Assembly: GCF_000185305.1 (NCBI RefSeq)
Contig: NZ_GL622200.1
Location: forward strand, 699,252 to 763,251
Length of the DNA stretch: 64,000 bases
Source: Aggregatibacter segnis ATCC 33393
Lineage (GTDB): Bacteria; Pseudomonadota; Gammaproteobacteria; Enterobacterales; Pasteurellaceae
Direction of reading: 5' to 3'
Numbering within the stretch: the stretch's first letter is position 1; every line of letters starts with the position of its first letter. The translations under genes and the position numbers were made by a program. Of the stretch, positions 49,274 to 57,989 are shown piece after piece. A model generated the notes under the pieces. It was not told where the DNA came from. It made no database searches and worked only from the letters and a program-made list of their open reading frames with translations.

Positions 49274-50431
49274 ATGACATATCAAATAAAAGAATGTAAC
49301 ACCCCGCCACGCTTTCAATTAATTACAGATGATCAGGCATTGTTTGATGTTTGTGAACAGGCAAGAACACAAAGTGCGGTGGCATTAGACACTGAATTTG
49401 TTCGGGTCAGAACCCTGCACCCGAAATTAGGGTTAATTCAATTATATGCCGGTGATGAAGTGGCGTTAATTGACCCGACAATGATTCAGGATTTTTCCCC
49501 TTTTATTGCCTTACTTGCCGATGAAAGCGTATTGAAAGTATTGCATGCCTGCGGTGAAGATTTGGAAGTTTTTCAACATTATTTCCAACAATTACCACAG
49601 CCTATGTGCGATACACAGGTGATGGCGAATTTTCTTGGTTTTGCCGGTTCTGCCGGTTTTGCTACGTTGGTACAACATTATTTCCACATTGAAATTGATA
49701 AAGGGGCGTCACGCACCGATTGGTTGGCGCGCCCGTTATCCGAGATACAGTTACGATATGCCGCTGCGGATGTGTGGTATTTGTTGCCTTTATATGTACA
49801 AATGCAGACACAATTGGCACAAACCGAATGGCAAAGTGCGGTCAAAAATGAATGTGAATTTTTGCTGCACAAACGGGCACATGCTGTTAAAAATCCTGAT
49901 ACGGCTTATTTTGCGATTCCGAATGCGTGGAAGTTAAATCGCTTAGAATTAATGCGTTTAAAATTGCTCGCAAAATGGCGCATGGAAGAAGCTATGAAAC
50001 GGGATTTAGCATTGAATTTTGTAGTTCGTGCAGAAAATTTATGGCAAGTGGCAAAATACAATCCGAAGAATACGTCGACTTTATTGGAGCTCGGCTTGAG
50101 TACGGCGGAAGTCCGCATTCACGGTAAGAAATTGTTGCAAATTATTGATCAGGTGAAACGCATTTCAGAGGAGGATTATCCGCCGCCAATTCAACGTTTG
50201 GCGGATGATTCGCGCTATAAAGCCGCATTGAAAGCATTGCAGCAACAATTAATTCAGATTGCTCCGGCGAATTTACCGAAAGAAGTGATTGCCAGTAAAC
50301 GTCATTTAGAAAGTCTGATGAAGTGGCACTGGCGAAAAGAAACGGAGGATGAGCCGCCGGAATTATTAAGTGGTTGGCGTAAACCCTTTGGTGAAAGGCT
50401 GTTGGAATCCTTAAAAGCATTTGATGCATAA
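49274..50431 (+). CDS. rnd: Ribonuclease D
   Basis: A 385-residue 3'-5' exonuclease of the DEDDy family that trims tRNA precursors. Exo I LDTEFVRVRTLHPKLGLIQ is near residues 38-56, Exo II includes HACGEDLEVF, and Exo III Y-x3-D is in LRYAAADVWYLLPLY. A HRDC-like helical region fills the C-terminal half. The gene is closely preceded by the fadD terminator, so its own promoter must overlap it. Length is normal. Confidence 0.94.
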   Translation: MTYQIKECNTPPRFQLITDDQALFDVCEQARTQSAVALDTEFVRVRTLHPKLGLIQLYAGDEVALIDPTMIQDFSPFIALLADESVLKVLHACGEDLEVFQHYFQQLPQPMCDTQVMANFLGFAGSAGFATLVQHYFHIEIDKGASRTDWLARPLSEIQLRYAAADVWYLLPLYVQMQTQLAQTEWQSAVKNECEFLLHKRAHAVKNPDTAYFAIPNAWKLNRLELMRLKLLAKWRMEEAMKRDLALNFVVRAENLWQVAKYNPKNTSTLLELGLSTAEVRIHGKKLLQIIDQVKRISEEDYPPPIQRLADDSRYKAALKALQQQLIQIAPANLPKEVIASKRHLESLMKWHWRKETEDEPPELLSGWRKPFGERLLESLKAFDA

Positions 50432-50514
50432 GATATTTAAATAAAAAAGTGCGGTGAATTTTTACGACGTTTAAAAACGTGTTGAAAATCCACTGTACTT
50501 TTTATTGATGGTGA

Positions 50515-51900
50515 TTATTGCAATTTCTTACCTTCAAATTCACCAGTGAGACTTTCTAAGAAAGACGTAATGTCATCAATGTCTTGTTGTTGAGGTTTTA
50601 CGTTGCTTTGATATTGCAACATAATTCGAACAGCTTCTTTCAAGTCTTTTGCAGAAGCATCGTGCATATAAGGCGTAGTTAATGCGATATTACGCAATGA
50701 CGGCACTTTAAAGCGATGCATATCATACGGATCCTTGGTTTGTGCGAAACGACCTTGATCGGCTTCCGTGATTGGTGTGCCGCGATCTTTGAAGTAATCG
50801 CCATAAATACCCATGTATTCGTAAGATTGTCCGCCCATATTCACACCGGTATGGCAGGTATCGCATTTATGTTTCTTAAACAATTCGTAGCCTTTTAATT
50901 GCTGCTCATTTAATGCGGTTTTATCGCCTTTCAAGTAACGGTCAAAATCGCTATTTGGCGTGATTAAGGTTTTTTCATATTCACCGATAGCGTGGGTTAA
51001 TGTCGCTTGGCTCACTTCAGGATACACTTTTAAGAATTCTTTTTTGAATTCTTCATCCTGTTTAAATTTCGCTACGATGTCATCCCAGGTGTGGCTGCCC
51101 ATTTCAACTGGGTTAATCGGTGGTCCACCTGCTTGGTCAGCAAGATCGATTGCACGACCATCCCAGAATTGGACGAAGTTAAATGCGGAGTTAAATACGG
51201 TTGGTGCGTTGATGCCGCCTTTTTTGCCTTCAATACCGATAGAGACATCCAAGCGGTCAACCCCACCTTTGTCGAGTTGGTGGCAAGTTTCACATTGAAC
51301 GGTACCATCTTGAGAGAGGCGGTCATCCATAAAGAGTTTTCGACCGAGTTCTACTTTAGCCGGATCGGTCATGATGGAATCCGGAATTGGTTGGATCAGG
51401 CTGTGAGGATTTGTCCCTTCCGTGTTTGCAGGTAAAAAGGCTTTACGTTGTTCGCGAATCCAATTTAATAGCGTGGTTTTTTCGTTTTCATCCGGACGAC
51501 TTCCCCAGTGAACATGGCGGAATGTTGCTACCGGCATTTCATTATTTTCAATCACGCGTTCAAGTTTTGCTAAATCAACTTCAGATAATTTACTCGGATC
51601 TTTTAAACCATCCAGTAATTTGTTTAATAAAAAGACGCGTTTACCTGATTCAATATCGCGACTTAAGATGGAATCCGCTAACGGAAGATTAGCATAGAAA
51701 GGCAAATCAGCATTAGGGGAGTGGCAATATTGACAACCGTTATCTAACAAGATTTTGGCAACCTTTTGTTGCTCAGCAGAGTAATTACCCTCAGCAAGTA
51801 ATTTTTCTGATTGCCCCTTATCATATAGATGAATATACCCAACAACGCCTAAATAACCTGCAATCGCGATGACTGCGGCTTTAAGTGCAAATTTTTTCAT
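50515..51900 (-). CDS. qpo: Membrane-anchored tri-haem cytochrome c peroxidase / quinol peroxidase
   Basis: A 461-residue protein with an N-terminal membrane anchor (about residues 5-22) facing the periplasm and three c-type haem sites: CQYCH near residue 56, CETCH near 204 and CDTCH near 352. Ordinary bacterial cytochrome c peroxidases have two haems; the extra N-terminal one is typical of quinol peroxidase known from Aggregatibacter actinomycetemcomitans and of YhjA/Ccp in enterics, which take electrons from the quinol pool to reduce hydrogen peroxide. The start at 51900 has GGAG 7 bases upstream; an in-frame ATG at 51906 is the alternative. An FNR-like promoter lies upstream. Confidence 0.9.
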   Translation of the reverse strand: MKKFALKAAVIAIAGYLGVVGYIHLYDKGQSEKLLAEGNYSAEQQKVAKILLDNGCQYCHSPNADLPFYANLPLADSILSRDIESGKRVFLLNKLLDGLKDPSKLSEVDLAKLERVIENNEMPVATFRHVHWGSRPDENEKTTLLNWIREQRKAFLPANTEGTNPHSLIQPIPDSIMTDPAKVELGRKLFMDDRLSQDGTVQCETCHQLDKGGVDRLDVSIGIEGKKGGINAPTVFNSAFNFVQFWDGRAIDLADQAGGPPINPVEMGSHTWDDIVAKFKQDEEFKKEFLKVYPEVSQATLTHAIGEYEKTLITPNSDFDRYLKGDKTALNEQQLKGYELFKKHKCDTCHTGVNMGGQSYEYMGIYGDYFKDRGTPITEADQGRFAQTKDPYDMHRFKVPSLRNIALTTPYMHDASAKDLKEAVRIMLQYQSNVKPQQQDIDDITSFLESLTGEFEGKKLQ

Positions 51901-51940
51901 AATCATGCTCCAATATTAAAAAAGTAAAAACAGCAGGGCG

Positions 51941-51982
51941 ATTATGGCTAAAAACAGAATCTAACTATATGATTTAAATCAA
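51941..51982 (-). promoter_or_regulatory. Putative FNR-dependent promoter of the peroxidase gene
   Basis: On the minus strand an FNR-like box TTGATTTAAATCAT (51969-51982) matches TTGAT-N4-ATCAA with one mismatch. A -10 CATAAT lies at 51941-51946. With transcription starting near 51934 the box is centred at -41.5, the class II position. The enteric homologue Ccp is also activated by FNR. Confidence 0.55.
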
Positions 51983-52168
51983 TAAACTTGATTTGAAAAA
52001 GCAATGGATTTAATCGCTTTTATTAATCAAAAATAGGTAATTGAGTGAAAAATATGCACTTAGAAGGCTTAAAAATACAATAAATAAGGCAAATTAAAAG
52101 GTGATTATCAATAGGTAAAATCAAACGTGGAAACCAAGCGATATAAGACAAATTCTTGTATATAAAAG

Positions 52169-52192
52169 AGAACCGCGCCGAATTCGACGCGG
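52169..52192. terminator. Hairpin, possible terminator of the tRNA transcript
   Basis: AACCGCGCCGAA pairs with TTCGACGCGGTT, 12 positions with one mismatch and almost no loop. On the minus strand it is followed by CTCTTTTATAT. It lies 626 bases beyond the tRNA-Lys 3' end, so its role is uncertain. Confidence 0.4.
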
Positions 52193-52347
52193 TTTGGTTT
52201 CACCCGAAGGTGAGTTCATGGTTTTTCAATGCGTTAGGAGTGACGTCAATCTAACAAAATCAATTTGATGTTCAGCTTGACTTGTTTTAAGCCTTTCTTT
52301 TCATTCTCGCTTTTTGAGAGAAGCAGAGCGCCACAAATGGGACGTAT

Positions 52348-52735
52348 CTAGTGATGCATATAGTTGCTACTGTTCTCCAGCAGCTGAAACTTTCGTTCCT
52401 TATATCCTAAGATATTCGCCTTGACTCCATCCCTTTCACCGCTGTTGCTACTTTATAACGACTAAAGAAAGAAGCGGCAACATTCATGTTGAAGTATTAC
52501 AGTTATAATAGGAATAGGCCTTTGACTCTTGGCCGATAGCCTTGTTGAAGACACCCAAGGAATCATCAAATTGTCCTTGTGTGTAATTCTCTTTCTATAT
52601 CGAACCCTTCCGAATCATTCATAATAGAATTGCTTATTCTCACGTACAATCAAACGTTGTTTTTCAAGTGGAGCTAAAACTGTTAAGGCTATTTTCGATA
52701 ATTGTTATAAGGAGAGGGAGACGCATTTAATAAAT
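52348..52735 (-). pseudogene. Remnants of a decayed coding sequence next to tRNA-Lys
   Basis: Four protein-like stretches follow one another in different minus-strand frames: TVLAPLEKQRLIVRENKQFY (about 52622-52684), KENYTQGQFDDSLGVFNKAI and its continuation to SYYNCNTS (about 52488-52596), MNVAASFFSRYKVATAVKGM (52428-52487), and DGVKANILGYKERKFQLLEN to a stop at 52348. Each change of frame would need a small indel. The second piece looks slightly TPR-like. No family could be named. It could be chance open sequence in an A+T-rich region, but the order and spacing argue for a dead gene. Confidence 0.35.
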
Positions 52736-52817
52736 AAGGGTAACGCCTTATTTTATTCATTAAAGAGAAAATAAAGATTAAGAGAAAGAATATATCGAAT
52801 AATTGGGAATTTATATT

Positions 52818-52893
52818 TGGTGGGTCGTGAAGGATTCGAACCTTCGACCAACGGATTAAAAGTCCGCTGCTCTACCGACTGAGCTAACGACCC
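52818..52893 (-). tRNA. tRNA-Lys (TTT)
   Basis: 76 bases with encoded CCA. The acceptor GGGTCGT pairs with ACGACCC, the anticodon loop CTTTTAA carries TTT and the T-arm contains GGTTCGAATCC. It is the last gene of the Gly-Leu-Lys cluster in transcription order. Confidence 0.97.
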
Positions 52894-52942
52894 AACGATA
52901 TGATTTAAAAGGGGAATTTAATAAACTAAGGAGTGTATTAAA

Positions 52943-53029
52943 TGGTGCCCGAGGCCAGACTTGAACTGGCACGCCTCGAAAGGCGAGGGATTTTAAATCC
53001 CTTGTGTCTACCGATTCCACCACTCGGGC
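52943..53029 (-). tRNA. tRNA-Leu (TAA)
   Basis: 87 bases with a long variable arm (CTCGCCTTTCGAGGCGT) and encoded CCA. The anticodon stem-loop GGGATTTAAAATCCC carries TAA. The acceptor GCCCGAG pairs with CTCGGGC. Confidence 0.97.
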
Positions 53030-53030
53030 T

Positions 53031-53106
<76 letters not shown>

Positions 53107-53260
53107 ATCATTATTTAGCAGTGCTAAACAACGGAGTGCATTTTACTTATTTATGATTGTGAGTCAAACAGAAATTTAAAAAAAATTATTTAACTGCTTA
53201 AAAAAAATTCAACTTTGGAAAATACACGAAATAAAAATACCTTCAAAAACGACCGCACTT

Positions 53261-53818
53261 TTATTTGCGCAAGTCTTCTAATAGACTGTCTTTAGCCGCA
53301 TTCAGATATTGCAACATAGACCAAATTGTTAAAATGGCAGCAACATAAAGCAGAACTATGGCAATGATTTCCATTGCGGTATTATAACGCCATAACAATC
53401 CACCTAACGCAAGCATTTGGGAGGTTGTTTTTACTTTGCCTAACCAAGATACTGCGACTTTACTGCGGCTACCTAATTCAGCCATCCATTCACGTAAAGC
53501 AGAAATAATAATTTCTCTTGAAATGACCACGATTGCGGGAATCGTAATCCAAAAAGTATGGTTATATTCCACCACTAAGACCAAACCCGCGACCACCATA
53601 ATTTTATCCGCGACAGGATCCAAAAAGGCTCCGAATCGGGTGGTTTGTTTCCATTTTCTTGCTAAATAGCCATCAAGCCAATCGGTGACACCGGCAATGA
53701 AGAAAAGTAGAGTAGTTAAGAAAGGCGCCCAATCGAAAGGTAAATAAAAGGTAATAACAAAGAAAGGAATCAAAATAACGCGAAAAATCGTAAGAAAAAT
53801 GGGAATATTAAGTTTCAT
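53261..53818 (-). CDS. pgsA: PgsA, CDP-diacylglycerol-glycerol-3-phosphate phosphatidyltransferase
   Basis: A 185-residue inner-membrane enzyme for phosphatidylglycerol synthesis. The CDP-alcohol phosphotransferase motif D-G-x2-A-R-x8-G-x3-D-x3-D is complete: the [11 protein letters not shown] segment near residues 46-56 and [11 protein letters not shown] near 62-72. Four or five membrane helices are visible. A uptake signal overlaps its 3' end. It is divergent from metC; the same order is known in Haemophilus influenzae. Confidence 0.94.
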   Translation of the reverse strand: MKLNIPIFLTIFRVILIPFFVITFYLPFDWAPFLTTLLFFIAGVTDWLDGYLARKWKQTTRFGAFLDPVADKIMVVAGLVLVVEYNHTFWITIPAIVVISREIIISALREWMAELGSRSKVAVSWLGKVKTTSQMLALGGLLWRYNTAMEIIAIVLLYVAAILTIWSMLQYLNAAKDSLLEDLRK

Positions 53819-54004
53819 GATTCATTTTGCTAGAGGTGAATAGTGTGCTTATTCTAAATCAGATTCTTCCCTTTTAAAATGCCAATTTAGAAATTTGATT
53901 TAAAAAGAAACTCTAGTGATGATAAGAATTTGGCGTTAATATTTTTAACGGCAAAAACGACCGCACTTTTACTCGATTTTTTTATTATTTTATAGGATGT
54001 CATC

Positions 54005-55198
54005 ATGTCAGAAAAATCTCTTGCAACCGCGTTAGTTCATGCGGGCAGAAAAAAACGTTATACCCAAGGCGCCGTTAATCCAGTGGTGCAACGTGCTTCT
54101 TCTTTGGTTTTTGATTGTTTAGCCGATAAAAAACACGCCACAATGAATAGAGCAAAAGGTGAACTCTTTTATGGCAGACGCGGCACACTAACACATTTTG
54201 CTTTGCAAGATGCAATGTGTGAATTAGAAGGTGGTGCAGGTTGCTATTTGTATCCTTGTGGTGCTGCCGCTGTGACAAACAGCATTCTGTCCTTTGTACA
54301 AACCGGTGATCATATCTTAATGACCGGTGCGGCTTATGAGCCTACACAAGATTTTTGCAATATCATTTTGCAAAAAATGGGGATAGCAACCACATATTAT
54401 GATCCGATGATTGGCGAGGATATAGCCCGCTTAGTTCAACCGAATAGTAAAGTCTTATTTCTTGAATCGCCGAGTTCGTTAACCATGGAAGTGCCTGATA
54501 TTCCAGCCATTGTGAAAGCGGTGCGAAAAGTAAATCCGGAAATCGTGATTATGATTGATAACACGTGGGGCGGTGGCGTTCTTTTTAAAGCTTTAGAACA
54601 TGATATTGATATTTCCATCCAAGCGGGGACGAAATATTTAGTGGGACATTCTGACGTGATGATCGGTACCGCCGTGTCTAATGCTCGTTGTTGGGATAAA
54701 TTGCGTGAGCATTCCTATTTAATGGGACAAATGGTGGATGCCGATAGCGCTTATACGACAGCTCGTGGTTTACGCACGTTGGGTATTCGATTAAAACAAC
54801 ATGAGGAAAATAGCATTAAAGTGGCACAATGGTTGGCACAACAACCTGAAGTCAAAGCCGTATATCATCCGGCATTGCCAAGCTGCCCAGGGCATGTATT
54901 TTTCCAACAAGATTTTCTTGGAGCAAGTGGTCTATTTTCATTTGAATTAAAACAAAAGCTTACTCAACAACAGTTAGAAGCATTTATGGATCATTTTGAA
55001 TTATTTACGATGGCGTATTCTTGGGGCGGCTTTGAATCGCTTATTCTTTGTAATCAGCCGGAAGAAATAGCCAAAATTCGCCCGAATATTTCACGTAAAT
55101 TAGAGGGAACGCTGATTCGTATTCACGTTGGTTTGGAAGATGTTGATGATTTAATTGAAGATTTAAATGCCGGGTTTAGACGATTAAATGCAATTTGA
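54005..55198 (+). CDS. metC: Cystathionine beta-lyase
   Basis: A 397-residue PLP enzyme of the Cys/Met metabolism family that splits cystathionine to homocysteine. The PLP lysine is in [15 protein letters not shown] (Lys about residue 211); [16 protein letters not shown] and [14 protein letters not shown] provide other cofactor contacts. Together with metY downstream (57990), it gives two routes to homocysteine in one region. No MetJ-like box was found upstream. Confidence 0.92.
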   Translation: MSEKSLATALVHAGRKKRYTQGAVNPVVQRASSLVFDCLADKKHATMNRAKGELFYGRRGTLTHFALQDAMCELEGGAGCYLYPCGAAAVTNSILSFVQTGDHILMTGAAYEPTQDFCNIILQKMGIATTYYDPMIGEDIARLVQPNSKVLFLESPSSLTMEVPDIPAIVKAVRKVNPEIVIMIDNTWGGGVLFKALEHDIDISIQAGTKYLVGHSDVMIGTAVSNARCWDKLREHSYLMGQMVDADSAYTTARGLRTLGIRLKQHEENSIKVAQWLAQQPEVKAVYHPALPSCPGHVFFQQDFLGASGLFSFELKQKLTQQQLEAFMDHFELFTMAYSWGGFESLILCNQPEEIAKIRPNISRKLEGTLIRIHVGLEDVDDLIEDLNAGFRRLNAI

Positions 55199-55229
55199 GA
55201 ACGTTTTTTCCTAAATTGACGTAGGAAAA

Positions 55230-55302
55230 TGTGATCTGTATCAGAAAATAGGTAGAAAAAAAGGAACTTTTTATTGACGGTCTGGTTTTTCTTTGGCAAC
55301 AT
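55230..55302 (+). promoter_or_regulatory. Putative CRP-activated promoter of the porin gene
   Basis: The box AATGTGATCTGTATCAGAAA around 55229-55248 has TGTGA, six bases and TCAGA and matches the ideal CRP site closely. A -35 TTGACG lies at 55274-55279 and a weak -10 CAACAT at 55297-55302, 17 bases apart. With a start near 55309 the box is centred at -71.5, a class I position. The -10 is poor, as expected if an activator is needed. Confidence 0.45.
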
Positions 55303-55398
55303 TTAGTCGCTTCAAAAGAAGTAGCTTGGACTATTCGCAATTTGAAAAGTTCAAATTTACCTTAATAACAAGTAAGTTCTGAAAAAGGAATGATGATT

Positions 55399-56460
55399 AT
55401 GAAAAAGACAGTAATCGCATTAGCAATCGCTGCTTTAGCAGCGGCAGGCACTTCAAGTGCAGCAACAGTTTATAACCAAGATGGTACTAAAGTTGACCTT
55501 GGCGGTTCTTTCCGTATCTTCTTAGGTAAAGCAGGTGAAAACCAACGTGGTGATTTAATCAACGATGGTTCACGTATTAAAGTAAATGCATCTCACGCGT
55601 TAGACAACGGTTTATCTGCATTTGTTGGCTATGAAACTCGTTTCAACGGTGACCAAAAATCTAACCAACCAAGTTCTACCACTGGTTTTGGTAATATCAC
55701 AACAAAAAAATTATTTGTTGGTTTCGGTTTTGAAAACGTAGGTAAATTAAGCTTTGGTCGTCAAGCGACTACTTCCGATGATGTGTTAGGCGACAGCTTA
55801 TACTACCGCTCTGGTAACTACAACCTTTTAACTACCGATGCTGATAAATCTATCAAATTCCGTTCTGCTGACTTCGCAGGTTTCAGCTTTGGTGCTGACT
55901 ACTTATTCGGTCATGCTAAAAAAGACGTTGCAGGTTATAAAAGTGGTTACGGCGTAAGCGCATTCTATAACTACGATTTCGCTGAAAACCACAAAGTTGA
56001 TGTTGCAGCGGGTTACACAGTTGATCAATTTGATACAGCAGGAAGTACTGAAACTAACCAAAAAAATCATAACTGGTTGTTAGCGACTCACTATCAACTT
56101 AACGATTTCTACTTCGGTGCGGCATATGGTCAAGGTGTAGAGAAATACAGATCTGCTGAAAGCCAAAACAGAACTAAATTTATCTTCTTAGAATCTAAAT
56201 ATGACTTAAATGGTCTTACCGGTATTCCATCAACTGTTGGTTTACAATGGCAACGTTTAGGTACTAAATATGATGAAAACGCAGTTTCAGCACAAGATAA
56301 AGCGAAAACTGTGAAAAATCAATATATTGCAGTGGTTGACTACAAATTCAACAAATATGTAGTGCCTTATGTACAATATACTCGTGAAACTGTTAAAGAT
56401 AACGAAGGTCTACGTACTAACGAAAATATCTTCGGTGCAGGTTTACGCGTACACTTCTAA
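55399..56460 (+). CDS. OmpP2/OmpC-like general porin
   Basis: A 353-residue outer-membrane porin. The signal peptide is residues 1-21 (MKKTVIALAIAALAAAGTSS-A); the mature protein begins ATVYNQDGTKVDLGGSFRIF and ends in the outer-membrane sorting signal GLRVHF with a terminal phenylalanine. Alternating beta strands and the GFGFENVGKLSFGRQAT segment fit the 16-stranded Gram-negative porins, and the protein resembles Haemophilus OmpP2. The start at 55399 is chosen because AAGGA is 9 bases upstream; ATG codons at 55390 and 55393 are too close. A CRP-like box lies upstream and a terminator downstream. Confidence 0.92.
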   Translation: MKKTVIALAIAALAAAGTSSAATVYNQDGTKVDLGGSFRIFLGKAGENQRGDLINDGSRIKVNASHALDNGLSAFVGYETRFNGDQKSNQPSSTTGFGNITTKKLFVGFGFENVGKLSFGRQATTSDDVLGDSLYYRSGNYNLLTTDADKSIKFRSADFAGFSFGADYLFGHAKKDVAGYKSGYGVSAFYNYDFAENHKVDVAAGYTVDQFDTAGSTETNQKNHNWLLATHYQLNDFYFGAAYGQGVEKYRSAESQNRTKFIFLESKYDLNGLTGIPSTVGLQWQRLGTKYDENAVSAQDKAKTVKNQYIAVVDYKFNKYVVPYVQYTRETVKDNEGLRTNENIFGAGLRVHF

Positions 56461-56480
56461 TTTGAGTTAATACTCATTGA

Positions 56481-56511
56481 AAAGACCGACATTATGTCGG
56501 TCTTTTTTTAT
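56481..56511 (+). terminator. Intrinsic terminator of the porin gene
   Basis: AAAGACCGACA pairs with TGTCGGTCTTT over 11 bp around a short TTA loop region, followed by a T run. It lies 20 bases after the stop codon. Confidence 0.88.
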
Positions 56512-56531
56512 ACCTAAGTTTTATACGTAAA

Positions 56532-56570
56532 AAAGTGCGGTAGAAATTTTGAGTATTTCTACCGCACTTT
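56532..56570. terminator. Inverted pair of uptake signals between porin and dnaJ
   Basis: A 16-bp perfect stem AAAGTGCGGTAGAAAT / ATTTCTACCGCACTTT with a 7-base loop. The hairpin closes the convergent dnaJ transcript and presents two uptake signals. Confidence 0.75.
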
Positions 56571-56595
56571 GGTTTTGTTTTGGATTAGGTTAACT

Positions 56596-57720
56596 TTACT
56601 TTGTTAGATCATCAAAGAAACGTTTTACACCATCTAAAAAGCTAGAAGATTTAGGACGCTGTTTCGTTTGCCCTTCCAAGCTTTCTTCAAGCTTCCTTAG
56701 CAATGCTTTTTGTTCTTCGTTGAGTTTCACCGGTGTTTCTACCACAATTCGACAGATTAAATCACCGGCATAACCGCCACGTGAGGTAACGCCTTTGCCA
56801 CGCATACGGAATAATTTGCCGGTTTGGGTCTCTTCCGGGATTTTTAATTTAACGCGTCCATCCAATGTTGGTACTTCAATTTCACCCCCAAGAGCAGCCA
56901 TAGTGAAGCTAATCGGCACTTCACAATAAAGGTTGCTGCCATCACGCTCAAAAATGTGATGCTCTTTCACATGGATTACAACATATAAATCGCCTGCCGG
57001 TGCCCCATTTTCACCTGCTGCGCCTTCGCCTGATAAGCGCAATTGATTTCCTGTATCTACGCCGGCCGGGATTTTTACGGAAAGGTTTTTCGGTTTATTC
57101 ACTCTGCCGTCACCGTGGCAAGTTTTACACGGTTTCTCAATTTTCTTACCGGTCCCATGACAGAAATGACAAGGTTGTTCCGTCATAAAGAAACCTTGTT
57201 GGCGGCGTAAGCGGCCAGCACCGTGACAATGTGGACAGGTTTCCACTTTTGAACCGGCTTCAGCGCCAGAGCCATGACAAGTTTCGCAAGGGGCAAGCGT
57301 ATGAATTTTAATGTCTTTTGTCGTGCCTTTGACGGCTTCTTCAAGGGTGATTTCTAGGTCATAGCGTAAATCATCACCACGCACAACACGTTGGCGACCA
57401 CGTCCGCCGCCACCGAAGATATCCCCGAACATATCGCCAAAAATATCGCCGAAATCTGCACCGCCAAAACCACCACCGCCGGCACCAAAACCTTGTTCAA
57501 ATGCGGCATGTCCGTATTGATCATAGTTGGTCCGTTTTTGCTTATCGCTCAGTACTTCATAGGCTTCTTGGATTTCTTTAAATTTTTCTTCTTTCGCTTT
57601 ATCACCTTGAGTTCTGTCCGGATGATATTGCATAGCAAGCTTTTTATAGGCTCTCTTAATTTCCTTTTCATCGGCGGATTTAGAAATGCCGAGAAGTTCG
57701 TAGTAGTCTTGTTTTGCCAT
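56596..57720 (-). CDS. dnaJ: DnaJ (Hsp40) co-chaperone
   Basis: A 374-residue class A J-protein. The J domain has HPD at residues 33-35, followed by the G/F region ([20 protein letters not shown]), four CxxCxGxG zinc repeats ([32 protein letters not shown]) and C-terminal client-binding domains. It stimulates DnaK. In many relatives dnaJ directly follows dnaK; here metY and a GyrI-like gene lie between. No sigma-32 box was seen in the 269 bases before it. Confidence 0.96.
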   Translation of the reverse strand: MAKQDYYELLGISKSADEKEIKRAYKKLAMQYHPDRTQGDKAKEEKFKEIQEAYEVLSDKQKRTNYDQYGHAAFEQGFGAGGGGFGGADFGDIFGDMFGDIFGGGGRGRQRVVRGDDLRYDLEITLEEAVKGTTKDIKIHTLAPCETCHGSGAEAGSKVETCPHCHGAGRLRRQQGFFMTEQPCHFCHGTGKKIEKPCKTCHGDGRVNKPKNLSVKIPAGVDTGNQLRLSGEGAAGENGAPAGDLYVVIHVKEHHIFERDGSNLYCEVPISFTMAALGGEIEVPTLDGRVKLKIPEETQTGKLFRMRGKGVTSRGGYAGDLICRIVVETPVKLNEEQKALLRKLEESLEGQTKQRPKSSSFLDGVKRFFDDLTK

Positions 57721-57989
57721 AATGTTTCAATTTTCCGTTTAAAATATCAAATGCTACTTTTATGATTGTCTATTGTATTACATGAACAATATCGCTAAAG
57801 ACAAAATGATACCAAAAGGCAGAAATATCAAGAGCCAACACATGAATTTATTAAGGCATGGTTCGGCTTATTTTCGTTTGTTACAGTCAAACGAAAGCCA
57901 ACAAACTAAAGTGAGCCGTCTATATTTCTGTTACGATATGATTTTGTCGTTGTTCAAAGAGGCAGGCCGATTGTCTGCCTTGAATACCA

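Larger units (their letters stand above)
51983..52817. other. Gene-poor region between the peroxidase gene and the tRNA cluster
   Basis: More than 800 bases with no intact gene. It holds a hairpin at 52169-52192 (AACCGCG with CGCGGTT around CGAATTCG) that could be a terminator for the tRNA transcript or a remnant, a second small hairpin TCACC-CGAA-GGTGA near 52200-52213, and stretches on the minus strand that look like pieces of a decayed coding sequence (listed separately). No uptake signal was seen in it. Confidence 0.5.

Noticed and set aside
52200-52460. Possible 6S RNA on the minus strand (short likeness around TGTGGCGCTC and GGCTTAAAAC)
   Set aside because: The terminal stem and central bubble could not be drawn, and the region reads better as pieces of a decayed protein gene.
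53819-54004. MetJ operator before metC
   Set aside because: No AGACGTCT-like tandem boxes are present; the same holds before metY.
57721-57989. Heat-shock promoter directly before dnaJ
   Set aside because: No CTTGAAA-N13-CCCCAT-like pair was found; only a weak sigma-70-like pair was seen.
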